Made by a program: the position numbers and the translations under genes. The notes beneath the pieces were generated by a model that was given only the letters and a program-made list of their open reading frames with translations, was not told where the DNA came from and searched no databases. Of a stretch of DNA of 64,000 bases, positions 1-7,550 are shown piece after piece (positions within the stretch are counted from its first letter, which is position 1; every line of letters starts with the position of its first letter). This stretch comes from Bdellovibrionales bacterium RIFOXYC1_FULL_37_79 (GTDB lineage: Bacteria; Bdellovibrionota; Bacteriovoracia; Bacteriovoracales; Bacteriovoracaceae). The stretch is from assembly GCA_001770015.1 (NCBI GenBank), contig MEQB01000070.1, positions 62,001-126,000 of the forward strand. The letters are read 5' to 3'.

Positions 1-364
1 ACTGAAGTTTTACCTTCTTCTCTTCTTCCCAAACCTTGGAAAAGGCATCAACTGCCAAAAGAGGTCCGTTAACACCAGGAAGATAAATATTTTTTTTCAA
101 TAAGGCTCTGGCAAATTTCTTAGCATTCTCAGAATTTGAATTCGATATAATCATAGGTCGTACAATATCAGTTTGAATGCCCGCAACGGCAAGGGTTCCG
201 TCAAAATTCATACCGCGCGCAAGTAAGGCCACTTCTTTCTTTTGTTCCCGACATTTTAAGGCCAAGCTAATAATCATGGAATGAATTTCAGCCTCTCTAA
301 GCAGGGTTGGAGTAACTTTATTTAAAAATACAGATACCTCAGAGTCAATTTCGAGATGGTTCAT
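1..364 (-). CDS. GNAT-family acetyltransferase, N-terminal part (cut by left edge)
   Basis: 121 codons can be read leftward from the ATG at 364 with no stop before the window edge. The residues include FLNKVTPTLLREAE near the start and YLPGVNGPLLAVDAF near the edge. This pattern is typical of the N-terminal half of two-lobed bacterial GNAT proteins, whose acetyl-CoA-binding lobe would lie outside the window. The family transfers an acetyl group from acetyl-CoA to a small molecule or protein; the substrate cannot be read here. The start overlaps the end of the upstream kinase gene by 20 bp, so the two are probably co-transcribed and translationally coupled. The family call is from memory of the motif pattern. 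Confidence 0.6.
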   Translation of the reverse strand, partial: MNHLEIDSEVSVFLNKVTPTLLREAEIHSMIISLALKCREQKKEVALLARGMNFDGTLAVAGIQTDIVRPMIISNSNSENAKKFARALLKKNIYLPGVNGPLLAVDAFSKVWEEEKKVKLQ

Positions 365-899
365 AATCATCATTCCATGTTGATAAATTTAAAAAATTTT
401 TAAGTTCACTCGGACGCTTAAAGTGATGAAATCGAATATTTGAAAACTCATCCGATTCTTTTAAGGCTAAAAATGTCTTGCGATTTTTAAAAAATGTCTT
501 AAAAATCCATATCAATAATGAATCAGTAGAAAACAAATTATTTTTAAATGTCTCAACGTTTCCATTCCATAAAACTTCCCGTTTCAGCGACCTGGTTAAC
601 GATCTAATAAAAAATCTTTTTAAAATAATAGGAAGCGAGTAATCCAGCCATATAATATCAGTGGCCCTCTTCCATGTTAAATCTTTTACTTTAAGATAAT
701 TACCATCAACAATCCATTTATCATTCCTTGTAAAGGCATCTACTTTTTGTCGAAATTCCTCAAAGTCTGATTCTTGCCAATTTGATTTCCAAAAGAAGAA
801 ATCCAATTCTTTGTGTTCTATTAATAATTTTTTTGAAAGCAACGCTCCCAATGTTGTTTTTCCGCTTGAACTAGAACCAATTATGACTATCCTTTGCAA
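345..899 (-). CDS. P-loop kinase of the FlaR/'topology modulation' type (paralogue 1)
   Basis: 184 residues opening with a Walker A loop, GSSSSGKTT (residues 8-16), followed by HKELDFFFW and WIVDGNY. These are hallmarks of the small adenylate-kinase-like proteins annotated as DNA topology modulation protein FlaR; despite the name, the substrate is unknown. The start is a TTG at 899 preceded by GAAGG, because an in-frame TAA lies two codons upstream. It is closely similar along its whole length to the gene at 6982-7524, which starts with ATG and has four extra N-terminal residues, so this copy looks like a duplicate that lost its original start. It overlaps the GNAT gene downstream. Confidence 0.75.
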   Translation of the reverse strand: MQRIVIIGSSSSGKTTLGALLSKKLLIEHKELDFFFWKSNWQESDFEEFRQKVDAFTRNDKWIVDGNYLKVKDLTWKRATDIIWLDYSLPIILKRFFIRSLTRSLKREVLWNGNVETFKNNLFSTDSLLIWIFKTFFKNRKTFLALKESDEFSNIRFHHFKRPSELKNFLNLSTWNDDYEPSRN

Positions 900-939
900 A
901 TATTACCTTCTTGTGATGTTCTTGGTCTAAACCAAAGTT

Positions 940-983
940 TCATTTAACCCACAAATACATAAATATATTATCAATGAATTTTT
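940..983 (-). pseudogene. Remnant of a GNAT gene 3' end (direct repeat copy A)
   Basis: Read on the minus strand this stretch encodes KFIDNIFMYLWVK followed by TGA. This is exactly the C-terminus of the intact GNAT gene at 2182-2736. The 42 bases at 942-983 match 2184-2225 with a single mismatch. Upstream of the match no GNAT sequence remains. It is a gene-tail fragment, not a functional gene. Confidence 0.75.
942..983. repeat. 42-bp direct repeat, left copy, flanking the MNT/HEPN cassette
   Basis: 41 of 42 bases are identical to 2184-2225 in the same orientation. The two copies are 1242 bp apart and enclose the palindromic operator and both genes of the MNT/HEPN pair. Confidence 0.85.
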
Positions 984-1065
984 GGCTTTGGAAGTGCTCT
1001 CGAGGTTTGTAAAGTAACTATGTGAAGAATTATTCTAAAATAATTAGTGCAAAACATAAATATAT

Positions 1066-1103
1066 GTTTTAAAATATAAAACGATCGTTTTAATATTTAA
1101 AAC
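1066..1103. promoter_or_regulatory. 38-bp imperfect palindrome, likely operator of the MNT/HEPN operon
   Basis: Two 19-base half-sites meet at the central CGATCG, with 16 of 19 positions matching between arms. The site ends 12 bases before the ATG of the MNT gene, whose product has a predicted N-terminal winged helix. Autorepression by the antitoxin is the natural reading; this is inference. Confidence 0.6.
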
Positions 1104-1115
1104 ATTGGGAATTAC

Positions 1116-1694
1116 ATGGATTTGATATTTAAAACTTCTCTGCAAAAAAAACTTTTGACTTATGTTTTCACACATCCCGATGACCACTATTATGTACGTG
1201 AGCTGGCTGAACTTATTGACGTTTCTGCTGGTAATTTGTCTAAGGAATTAACAAGGTGTTCTGCCGAAGGACTTTTCACTTTCAAAAAGCGTGGTAATTT
1301 AAAACTTTATACGTTGAACAAATCCCATCCTCTGTTTTCATCACTCAAAGAGATTATTTTTAAAACTTCAGGTGTAGAAGGAGCGCTCAGGGATTTGGTT
1401 TCCAAGTATAAGCATATTAAGCTTGCAATCCTCCATGGATCATTTGCTAAAAATACCAGCAAAACAGATTCTGATATTGACCTGATTATTATTGAAAATG
1501 TAAAGACTGACTTGCTTCAAGATAAATTTTTGTTAAATATCAAGAAGCTTGAAGAAAAGTTAAATCGAGAAATTAATTTTACCTGTTACAATCAAAAAGA
1601 ATTTGAAACTGAAAAAGATAAAAAAGGCAGCTTTTTATCTTTAGTACTCAAAGGGAAAATGATCATTTTAAAGGGCGAACTCAATGAAAAGTAA
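1116..1694 (+). CDS. Winged-helix / minimal nucleotidyltransferase (MNT) antitoxin-like protein
   Basis: 192 residues. Residues 1-75 look like a winged helix-turn-helix (VRELAELIDVSAGNLSKEL). Residues 100-190 are a Pol-beta-type minimal nucleotidyltransferase with the GS-x10-DxD signature, G108-S109 to D120-x-D122. In MNT/HEPN toxin-antitoxin systems such proteins add AMP to the partner HEPN toxin and neutralise it. The HEPN partner follows and overlaps this gene by 11 bp. GGGA before the ATG serves as a weak ribosome-binding site, and a 38-bp palindrome lies just upstream. The HTH fusion suggests the antitoxin also represses its own operon. Family assignment is firm; the biochemical activity is inferred. 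Confidence 0.8.
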   Translation: MDLIFKTSLQKKLLTYVFTHPDDHYYVRELAELIDVSAGNLSKELTRCSAEGLFTFKKRGNLKLYTLNKSHPLFSSLKEIIFKTSGVEGALRDLVSKYKHIKLAILHGSFAKNTSKTDSDIDLIIIENVKTDLLQDKFLLNIKKLEEKLNREINFTCYNQKEFETEKDKKGSFLSLVLKGKMIILKGELNEK

Positions 1695-2169
1695 ATTGAT
1701 CAAAAAGCTAGAAAATGAAGGAAAGCTGAAAAAACAAAAAGTAGGTTTTATTCAAATTGAAAACCTTTTAAAGGAAGCAATCATTGATTTATCTGAGGCA
1801 AAGAAAATTTGTCTTTTATCCGATAGGGCCACTTACATCATGGCTTATATGGCCATGCTAAAAGCAGGGCGTGCCTTGTTACTTACGGAAGGATATGTTC
1901 CCGATGATGGAGCTCAACATAAAACAGTTGTTGAAGTAACAACTCAAATCTTAGGTGAAGAATATCATGCCTTGACTGGACAATTCGAACGCATGCGCCG
2001 TAAACGAAATGAAATGACTTACGAGATATCAGGACTTCTCTCAAAAACTGAGTCAGAAAAAGCTTTAAATGATGCCATGTCTCTCGTAAAAAAAATACTT
2101 GATGAAGTTAAAACAAGAAATCCCCAGATTGAATTTGAGTTTGAGTTTGAAGAGAAAAAAACAAATTAA
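1684..2169 (+). CDS. HEPN-domain protein, putative toxin partner of the MNT protein
   Basis: 161 residues, mostly helical. They include the segment ATYIMAYMAMLKAGRALLL (49-67) and the HEPN-like motif R108-NEMT-Y113. HEPN toxins are usually RNases with an R-x4-6-H motif. Here the position expected to hold His is a Tyr, so either catalysis differs or the protein is a non-nuclease HEPN variant. The C-terminus is a run of alternating Glu and Phe (EFEFEFEEKK), probably a disordered tail. Overlap with the upstream MNT gene supports a two-gene toxin-antitoxin operon. The final bases lie 14 nt before the right-hand copy of the 42-bp repeat. Confidence 0.7.
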   Translation: MKSKLIKKLENEGKLKKQKVGFIQIENLLKEAIIDLSEAKKICLLSDRATYIMAYMAMLKAGRALLLTEGYVPDDGAQHKTVVEVTTQILGEEYHALTGQFERMRRKRNEMTYEISGLLSKTESEKALNDAMSLVKKILDEVKTRNPQIEFEFEFEEKKTN

Positions 2170-2181
2170 GAATTTTCCCCA

Positions 2182-2736
2182 TTATTTAACCCACAAATAC
2201 ATAAAAATATTATCAATGAATTTTTCATCTGAAAGCTTTATTTCTTTAATAAAACGACCTTCCTCAATAAAACCCATTTTTTTATAAAGAGCAATTGCGG
2301 GAATATTTTCACTAAGTACTCCCAAACTGATTTTTTTAATAACTGGATTTTCTTTTGCCCAATCTATTAAAGTTGATATCAAAGCTCTCCCTATGCCTAT
2401 ATTTATAAATGACTTATGAACACCAATTCCAAAACTTCCAATATGGGAAAGACGTCTGAGTGTTTTTTTATGAAAATCCAAAAATCCAATTATTTGGCTT
2501 TCATATATCGCAAGAATTCCTAAAGAGTCTTTTTCATCGTAAAGCTTTTTTACAAAATCAATCTCTTTTTCCAAATTAAGATTTAATTCATCTTTTTCTG
2601 ACAATCTAAATTCAAAATCTGATTCAAAGGAATTATAATAATCCAGTAACGTTTGAGCGTCATCTATCGTTACATTTCGAATAGTAAATATTCTTCCATC
2701 TTTCATTTTGTGTTGCTTGGGTTTTATTTGGGCCAT
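2182..2736 (-). CDS. GNAT-family N-acetyltransferase
   Basis: 184 residues with the GNAT acetyl-CoA-binding signature VHKSFINIGIGRALISTLI and the C-terminal pattern N-x-PAIALYKKMGFIEEGR. The latter is characteristic of RimI/RimJ-like and phosphinothricin-acetyltransferase-like members. The start ATG is preceded by AGGAG at a suitable distance. The substrate is unknown. Its last 42 bases are repeated at 942-983, so the gene end marks one boundary of the MNT/HEPN cassette. The GNAT gene at 2763-3224 lies directly upstream in the same direction, so the two may be co-transcribed. Confidence 0.85.
   Translation of the reverse strand: MAQIKPKQHKMKDGRIFTIRNVTIDDAQTLLDYYNSFESDFEFRLSEKDELNLNLEKEIDFVKKLYDEKDSLGILAIYESQIIGFLDFHKKTLRRLSHIGSFGIGVHKSFINIGIGRALISTLIDWAKENPVIKKISLGVLSENIPAIALYKKMGFIEEGRFIKEIKLSDEKFIDNIFMYLWVK
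2184..2225. repeat. 42-bp direct repeat, right copy (3' end of GNAT gene)
   Basis: Same sequence as 942-983 with one mismatch. This copy is the genuine 3' end of the intact GNAT gene, so the left copy is the derived one. Confidence 0.85.
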
Positions 2737-2762
2737 GTTTTCTCCTGTTTGTTTTTGATAGA

Positions 2763-3224
2763 TCAGTCTTCCTTGGTTTCCTTAATAAGAAATCCAATTT
2801 TTTGATAAAGTATTATTGCTTGTTCATTACTAGTTTCAACATCAATTTTAATTTCCAATTTTTCTTTTGCATTCAAGAAACTGATAGCCTGATTTATAAG
2901 CAGCATTGCGATACCTTGTCTGCGGTATTCAGGCACAACTGCCACAACACTAATATATCCATAACCATCTCGAAAATATGAAACAATAAAACCAACACAA
3001 TGATTAGTAGCTTTATCAATAGCTACAAATATTCCTTCATAAATTCGTCCATTAAATTGATCCCAGTCTTTGGGCCAAGGCAACTCATTAAACGACTTTG
3101 CATAAATTTGAGGAATAATCTGATGGTATTTTTCATTATATTGTTCAACAACAATATTTTCATTGCAAAATATTTTTTTTACTTCTGTCTGTTTATTGTT
3201 TAAAACCATTCTATGAAATTTCAT
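2763..3224 (-). CDS. GNAT-family N-acetyltransferase
   Basis: 153 residues from the ATG at 3224, which has GGAAG and GAGG just upstream. An in-frame extension to 3278 is possible but has no ribosome-binding site. The acetyl-CoA-binding motif VPEYRRQGIAMLLINQA and the later ETSNEQAIILYQKIGF identify the GNAT fold. The N-terminal 40 residues match no motif I know. Substrate unknown. The gene lies head to tail with the GNAT gene 2182-2736, and the promoter region (3225-3386) is shared with the divergent tldD-like gene. Confidence 0.8.
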   Translation of the reverse strand: MKFHRMVLNNKQTEVKKIFCNENIVVEQYNEKYHQIIPQIYAKSFNELPWPKDWDQFNGRIYEGIFVAIDKATNHCVGFIVSYFRDGYGYISVVAVVPEYRRQGIAMLLINQAISFLNAKEKLEIKIDVETSNEQAIILYQKIGFLIKETKED

Positions 3225-3325
3225 ACCTCTTTCTTCCTTAATTTTATTAATTATAGTTGGCAATAACCGCAAAATCAAAACTATATGTAATATGGCCTTT
3301 TAAAATTTATTTTTGTTCTAAACTA

Positions 3326-3339
3326 GACTAAAACGTCAC
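3326..3339. promoter_or_regulatory. 14-base motif shared with 12493-12506
   Basis: GACTAAAACGTCAC occurs here, 47 bases before the tldD-like start codon, and identically at 12493-12506. Each copy is followed within a few bases by TATAT. It could be a promoter element or a regulator site; the function is unknown. Confidence 0.35.
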
Positions 3340-3386
3340 TTCCTATATATACTTTTGTTTCAAATATCTTTCACAAAGGAATCATC

Positions 3387-4751
3387 ATGTTTAAACGTTT
3401 GGAAAACATCCTTGGTAAAATTAAATGCGATTATGCTGATGTTCGTTACGAAATAAAGCATGAAACGATTATTAAACAAAATAACGAAATATATGAACAG
3501 ATTGGAAAAAACTCCGTAGATGGGTATGTTATTAGAGTATTAAAAGATGGAGCTTTTTCTAGTATTACATTCACTGACTTTGAAGAGGTTGATCGTGCTG
3601 TTTTTAAAGTGATGGAAAACGTCACAATTTTATCAAAAGAAGAAATTGAAACCGTAAAGCTTGCTCCTACTGACATTGTTAAAGATGAGTATTTTCCACA
3701 TTTGGAGGAAGATCCTCAAAATATTTCAATGAAAGAAAAATGTGACCTCTTGGATCACTACATTAAAATCTGCAGAAAAGAAAATAAGATCGTAACAGCA
3801 ACGCTCGATTATACTGAATTAAAAAGAGAAAAATATTATTTAAATTCTGAAGGAACTCAAATCCGAGAAAATCTTGATACTATTCAACTCAAAGGAATGT
3901 TAACCAGTAAAGATGGCAATCTAACACAAGGTCTAAGAGTTGGTACAGGTGGAAGCATTGGTTTCTCCTGTATGCGAAACCTTGATCAATATTTTGAAGA
4001 ACAATCTCAAATTGTTGTTGATATGCTTAATGCCGAACCTCTTCAAGGTGGCACTTACGATATAATAGTTGATCCTAGCTTAGCAGGAGTGTTCATTCAT
4101 GAAGCCTTTGGCCATTTGTCAGAAGCAGATATTATTTTAAAAAGACCTGGTATGCTTGAAAAAATGCAAATTGGAAATAAAATAGCCAGCGATATTTTGA
4201 ATGTTATAGATGATGCTACGATAAATGGTCAATTAGGTTTTTATAAATATGACGATGAAGGTGTGGCAGTTAGACCTACCAAGCTCATTAAAGATGGTAT
4301 TCTCAAGGCAAGACTACACAGCAGAAAAACAGCCTATCTTATGAATGAACCAATTACCGGTCACTCCATTGCTGAAGATTATCGTTACGCCCCAATTATT
4401 CGTATGGGTTGTATTATTATAGAACCAGGTAAACATAGCTTTAATCAAATGCTTAAAGAATTAAATAACGGTCTTTACATTATCGGTCCCAAAGGTGGGC
4501 AAACCAGTGGCGATAACTTCACCTTTGGCGCACTCTACGGATATAAAATAAAAAATGGGAAAATTGAAAATATGATTCGAGATATAAACATCTCAGGAAA
4601 TCTTTATGAGACTTTAAATAACATTAAAGCAATTGCCAATGATCTAGCATTTCGAAAAACTGGAGGATGCGGCAAAGGACAGATTAACCCAAGGTCTTGC
4701 ATGGGTGCACCACATGTTTTAATTAAGAATTGTATTGTAGGAGGTGTGTAA
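3387..4751 (+). CDS. tldD: TldD-family metallopeptidase subunit
   Basis: 454 residues, the normal size for TldD. The zinc-binding HEAFGH motif (HExxxH, residues 238-243) is present, as are conserved glycine-rich stretches such as GLYIIGPKGGQTSGDNFTF. TldD pairs with TldE/PmbA to form a heterodimeric protease that clips unfolded peptides; in other bacteria it matures peptide antibiotics and degrades the CcdA antitoxin. The partner gene follows with a 1-base TAATG overlap, so the pair is translationally coupled. AAAGGA lies seven bases before the ATG. No substrate peptide gene was recognised nearby, although toxin-antitoxin genes are abundant in this region. Confidence 0.9.
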   Translation: MFKRLENILGKIKCDYADVRYEIKHETIIKQNNEIYEQIGKNSVDGYVIRVLKDGAFSSITFTDFEEVDRAVFKVMENVTILSKEEIETVKLAPTDIVKDEYFPHLEEDPQNISMKEKCDLLDHYIKICRKENKIVTATLDYTELKREKYYLNSEGTQIRENLDTIQLKGMLTSKDGNLTQGLRVGTGGSIGFSCMRNLDQYFEEQSQIVVDMLNAEPLQGGTYDIIVDPSLAGVFIHEAFGHLSEADIILKRPGMLEKMQIGNKIASDILNVIDDATINGQLGFYKYDDEGVAVRPTKLIKDGILKARLHSRKTAYLMNEPITGHSIAEDYRYAPIIRMGCIIIEPGKHSFNQMLKELNNGLYIIGPKGGQTSGDNFTFGALYGYKIKNGKIENMIRDINISGNLYETLNNIKAIANDLAFRKTGGCGKGQINPRSCMGAPHVLIKNCIVGGV

Positions 4752-6058
4752 TGGAACGACTTTTAAAAATCGGAAAAGAAAAAGGTTGTGAACAGATTGA
4801 AGTATTTTCATACAATGAAAGTGAAGATGATACTTCAATTGTACATGGTAAAGTGGATGAAATTACGACTCAAAATAAAAAAGGCTACTCCATTAGAGTA
4901 ATAAGAAATGGAAAACTAGGTTTTGCGTATAGTTCACATATTTCTGACCCACGACAATTAATCGATAACGCCTTGGCATCCTTGCAAGGAAATATTAATG
5001 CAACATTTGATTTTCCCCATACTGCAAAAATCGAAAAAACAAATTTCTCCAATAAAGAGCTAGATGAGACTTCAAATACTTTAATGGTGGAAGAGAGTAA
5101 AAAACTCTATACAAAAATTAAACAAATGACCGATGCTGAAGTTATTGTAGGTGTAACAAAAAGCATGGACAGTAATCGTCTTATTAATACAGCGAACACA
5201 GATTTGAACCAATCCAACTCACACTTTTTATCATACATGGTTCTGACTTATCCTGGAGGTGGATCAGCAGTCAGAAAAATCAATATTGGGAATTATTTCA
5301 ATATTCCCTCAGATCATGACATCAAAGAGACGGTCAATCTTTATAATACCTCGAAGAATTTTGTTTCAGTCCAAGAAGGAAAAATGAAAGTTTTATTTTC
5401 TCCTCATTCTGCTGCTATCTTTTCCAATAGATTTAACCGTGTTTTTAATGGAAAGAGTTTATACGAAAAAACAACTCCAATTGCCGATAAATTAAACCAA
5501 AAAATCTTTTCAGACAAGATCACTATTCTTGATGATTCAATCAATGATGATTGCTTATACAAAATGGCCTTTGACCACGAGGGGGTAAAAAAAGAAATAC
5601 TTCCGCTGGTTAAAAACGGTGTTTTTAAAAATTTCTTTAATGATCTTAACTATGCTCAAAAAAATAATATGCAACCAACCGGACATGGATTTAGAAAAGG
5701 TGATTGGGATAATAACCCCATAACCAATCGGCCATATCCTAAGCTTAGCCACATTAGAATTCAAGCAGGAGGTAAAACCTTCAATGAACTAATTTCAATG
5801 ATCGATAGAGGTATTATATTACTATCTCCTGTGGGCGCCCATAGTGGTAATATTCCCAATGGAGATTATTCCGTCGGCTCTGCTCCCGCACTGTATGTTG
5901 AAGATGGAAAAATCATTGGACGGGCCAAGCAGGCAATGATCGCTGGTAATATTTTCGAGACTCTCTCTAATGTTATCGCTCTTGAAAACAAGGATCATCC
6001 TTATGCAGGAATCAAGATGCCTTCTATTCTTTGTGATAATATTAATGTTTCCAGCTGA
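4751..6058 (+). CDS. pmbA: TldE/PmbA-family peptidase partner subunit
   Basis: 435 residues. The ATG overlapping the tldD stop (TAATG) was chosen because GGAGGTG sits just upstream; a start seven codons earlier would bury that site inside the gene. The protein shares the TldD fold but lacks the HExxxH zinc motif, as expected for the TldE/PmbA subunit that completes the active heterodimer. Conserved segments include YSIRVIRNGKLGFAYSS near the N-terminus and SPVGAHSGNIPNGDYSVGSAP near the C-terminus. A GNAT gene follows after 9 bp and may be in the same operon. Confidence 0.9.
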   Translation: MERLLKIGKEKGCEQIEVFSYNESEDDTSIVHGKVDEITTQNKKGYSIRVIRNGKLGFAYSSHISDPRQLIDNALASLQGNINATFDFPHTAKIEKTNFSNKELDETSNTLMVEESKKLYTKIKQMTDAEVIVGVTKSMDSNRLINTANTDLNQSNSHFLSYMVLTYPGGGSAVRKINIGNYFNIPSDHDIKETVNLYNTSKNFVSVQEGKMKVLFSPHSAAIFSNRFNRVFNGKSLYEKTTPIADKLNQKIFSDKITILDDSINDDCLYKMAFDHEGVKKEILPLVKNGVFKNFFNDLNYAQKNNMQPTGHGFRKGDWDNNPITNRPYPKLSHIRIQAGGKTFNELISMIDRGIILLSPVGAHSGNIPNGDYSVGSAPALYVEDGKIIGRAKQAMIAGNIFETLSNVIALENKDHPYAGIKMPSILCDNINVSS

Positions 6059-6067
6059 AAATTCCTT

Positions 6068-6514
6068 ATGAATAAATTAAATTTAAAAACACATAAGGCC
6101 ACAAATATAGACTGCACCGCAATTACTAAACTCACTTCAGAGCTTGGTTATTCATGCAATATTTTAGAAATTAGTAACCGTCTTGATAAGATTCTGAAAC
6201 GAGAAGACTGTGTCGTTTACGTTGCTGAAGATGAAAATAATTCAATTGTAGGTTGGATTCAAATTCAAGTCACCCCCATCTTGGAATTAGGGTTAAGTGC
6301 GGAAATTATCGGACTTATTGTTGCCGAAAACGCTCGTCGCAAAGGCGTTGGAAGCATTCTAGTACAATCTGCAACAAAGTGGGCAACTTCACAAAGTGCT
6401 GAAGTGATCTTCGTTCGTAGCAATATTAAACGTATCGAAAGCAATTTATTTTATCCTTCTCTGGGTTTTCTTTCAACCAAAACTCAACACGTGTACCAAA
6501 AGAAGATTGTCTGA
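6068..6514 (+). CDS. GNAT-family N-acetyltransferase
   Basis: 148 residues, a single GNAT domain. The acetyl-CoA loop appears as NARRKGVGSILVQSATKWA, with beta-strand AEIIGLIVAE before it and FYPSLGF near the end. Only 9 bp separate it from the pmbA stop, suggesting read-through transcription from the tldD-pmbA operon. It ends 1 bp from the convergent NUDIX gene. Similar small GNATs include aminoglycoside N-acetyltransferase-like proteins, but no specific substrate can be assigned. Confidence 0.8.
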   Translation: MNKLNLKTHKATNIDCTAITKLTSELGYSCNILEISNRLDKILKREDCVVYVAEDENNSIVGWIQIQVTPILELGLSAEIIGLIVAENARRKGVGSILVQSATKWATSQSAEVIFVRSNIKRIESNLFYPSLGFLSTKTQHVYQKKIV

Positions 6515-6515
6515 A

Positions 6516-6998
6516 TTAATTAATATCTCCTACATATACGTTTTCTGGAGATTTATTTTCAAAATGATAGTTAAACAGAATTTTCTTTAAAAATTTCGGG
6601 TAAAGATTGGTTTCATTAATTGTTTTCAAATCTATCCAGTCTGCTGAAATCTGATTTCTATCAGGAAGCGTTGGATTTATGATGGCTGAATTTGTATCAC
6701 AAAGAAACATGAATTCAACTCCATGAACATCCTTATCCTCTTGGCCAAATTCATGATTTTTACCAATATATTCTCTAATTAAAAATAATTTCTCAATATT
6801 CACATTGATTCCACATTCTTCAATAACTTCTCGCTTTAAAGTATCATGCAAATTCTCTTTCGCATGCTGACCGCCACCTGGAAGCAAATACCACAAATCA
6901 GAATCAGTTTTATTTTTGATAAGAAGAATTCGACCATTGTTAATTATAACGGCCTTCGCCGAGTTTCTTATCTGACACACATTATTTCCTTTGATCAA
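6516..6998 (-). CDS. NUDIX hydrolase
   Basis: 160 residues with a complete Nudix box, G-x5-E-x7-REVIEECG-I, in the first half. These enzymes hydrolyse a nucleoside diphosphate linked to another group, using metal bound by the REVxEE helix. The sequence before the box (ILLIKNK, WYLLPGGG) is typical of broad-specificity ADP-sugar or (d)NTP hydrolases. The start overlaps the end of the upstream kinase by 17 bp, making this the last gene of a five-gene minus-strand run (9648 to 6516). The specific substrate is unknown. Confidence 0.85.
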   Translation of the reverse strand: MIKGNNVCQIRNSAKAVIINNGRILLIKNKTDSDLWYLLPGGGQHAKENLHDTLKREVIEECGINVNIEKLFLIREYIGKNHEFGQEDKDVHGVEFMFLCDTNSAIINPTLPDRNQISADWIDLKTINETNLYPKFLKKILFNYHFENKSPENVYVGDIN

Positions 6999-7524
6999 TT
7001 AAATTCAAAAAATCTTTTAATTCCCTAGGGTGCTTGAAGTGATAAAACCGGAGATGAGAGAATTCATCAGAATCTTTATATGTTAAAAATTTTTTTTTAT
7101 TCTTATAAAATGTTTTTAAAATCCAAATCAACAATGAATTTCTAGAAAACAAATTATTTTTAAAAGTCTCTACATTCCCATGCCATAAAACTTTACCACT
7201 TAATGATCTTGTTATTGCTCTAATAAAAAATCGTTTTAGGATAATAGGCAGTGAAAAATCCAACCAAATGATACTGGTCGCTCTCTTCCAGGTCAAATCT
7301 CTCACTTGTGTAAAATTGCCATCTACAATCCATCTTTCTTTTTGGGTAAATATATCAACCCGCTCCCGAAATTCTTCTAGATCTGATTCTTGCCAGTTTG
7401 GTTTCCAAAAAAAATAATCTAATTCTTTATGTTCTATTGATAATTTTTTTGAAAGCAAAGTCCCAAGGGTTGTTTTTCCACTTGAACTTGAGCCAATGAT
7501 GACTATCCTTTGTAAATCTTGCAT
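6982..7524 (-). CDS. P-loop kinase of the FlaR/'topology modulation' type (paralogue 2)
   Basis: 180 residues with the Walker A loop GSSSSGKTT and the family hallmarks HKELDYFFW and WIVDGNF. It is a close paralogue of the gene at 345-899: nearly every block aligns without gaps, including VLW-GNVETFKNNLFS. The start codon is ATG. It sits between a 2H phosphoesterase (26 bp upstream) and a NUDIX hydrolase (17-bp overlap). The context suggests nucleotide or RNA-end chemistry, which is inference only. Confidence 0.75.
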   Translation of the reverse strand: MQDLQRIVIIGSSSSGKTTLGTLLSKKLSIEHKELDYFFWKPNWQESDLEEFRERVDIFTQKERWIVDGNFTQVRDLTWKRATSIIWLDFSLPIILKRFFIRAITRSLSGKVLWHGNVETFKNNLFSRNSLLIWILKTFYKNKKKFLTYKDSDEFSHLRFYHFKHPRELKDFLNLIDQRK

Positions 7525-7550
7525 TATAGCGATCCCCTTGGTTTTATCAA

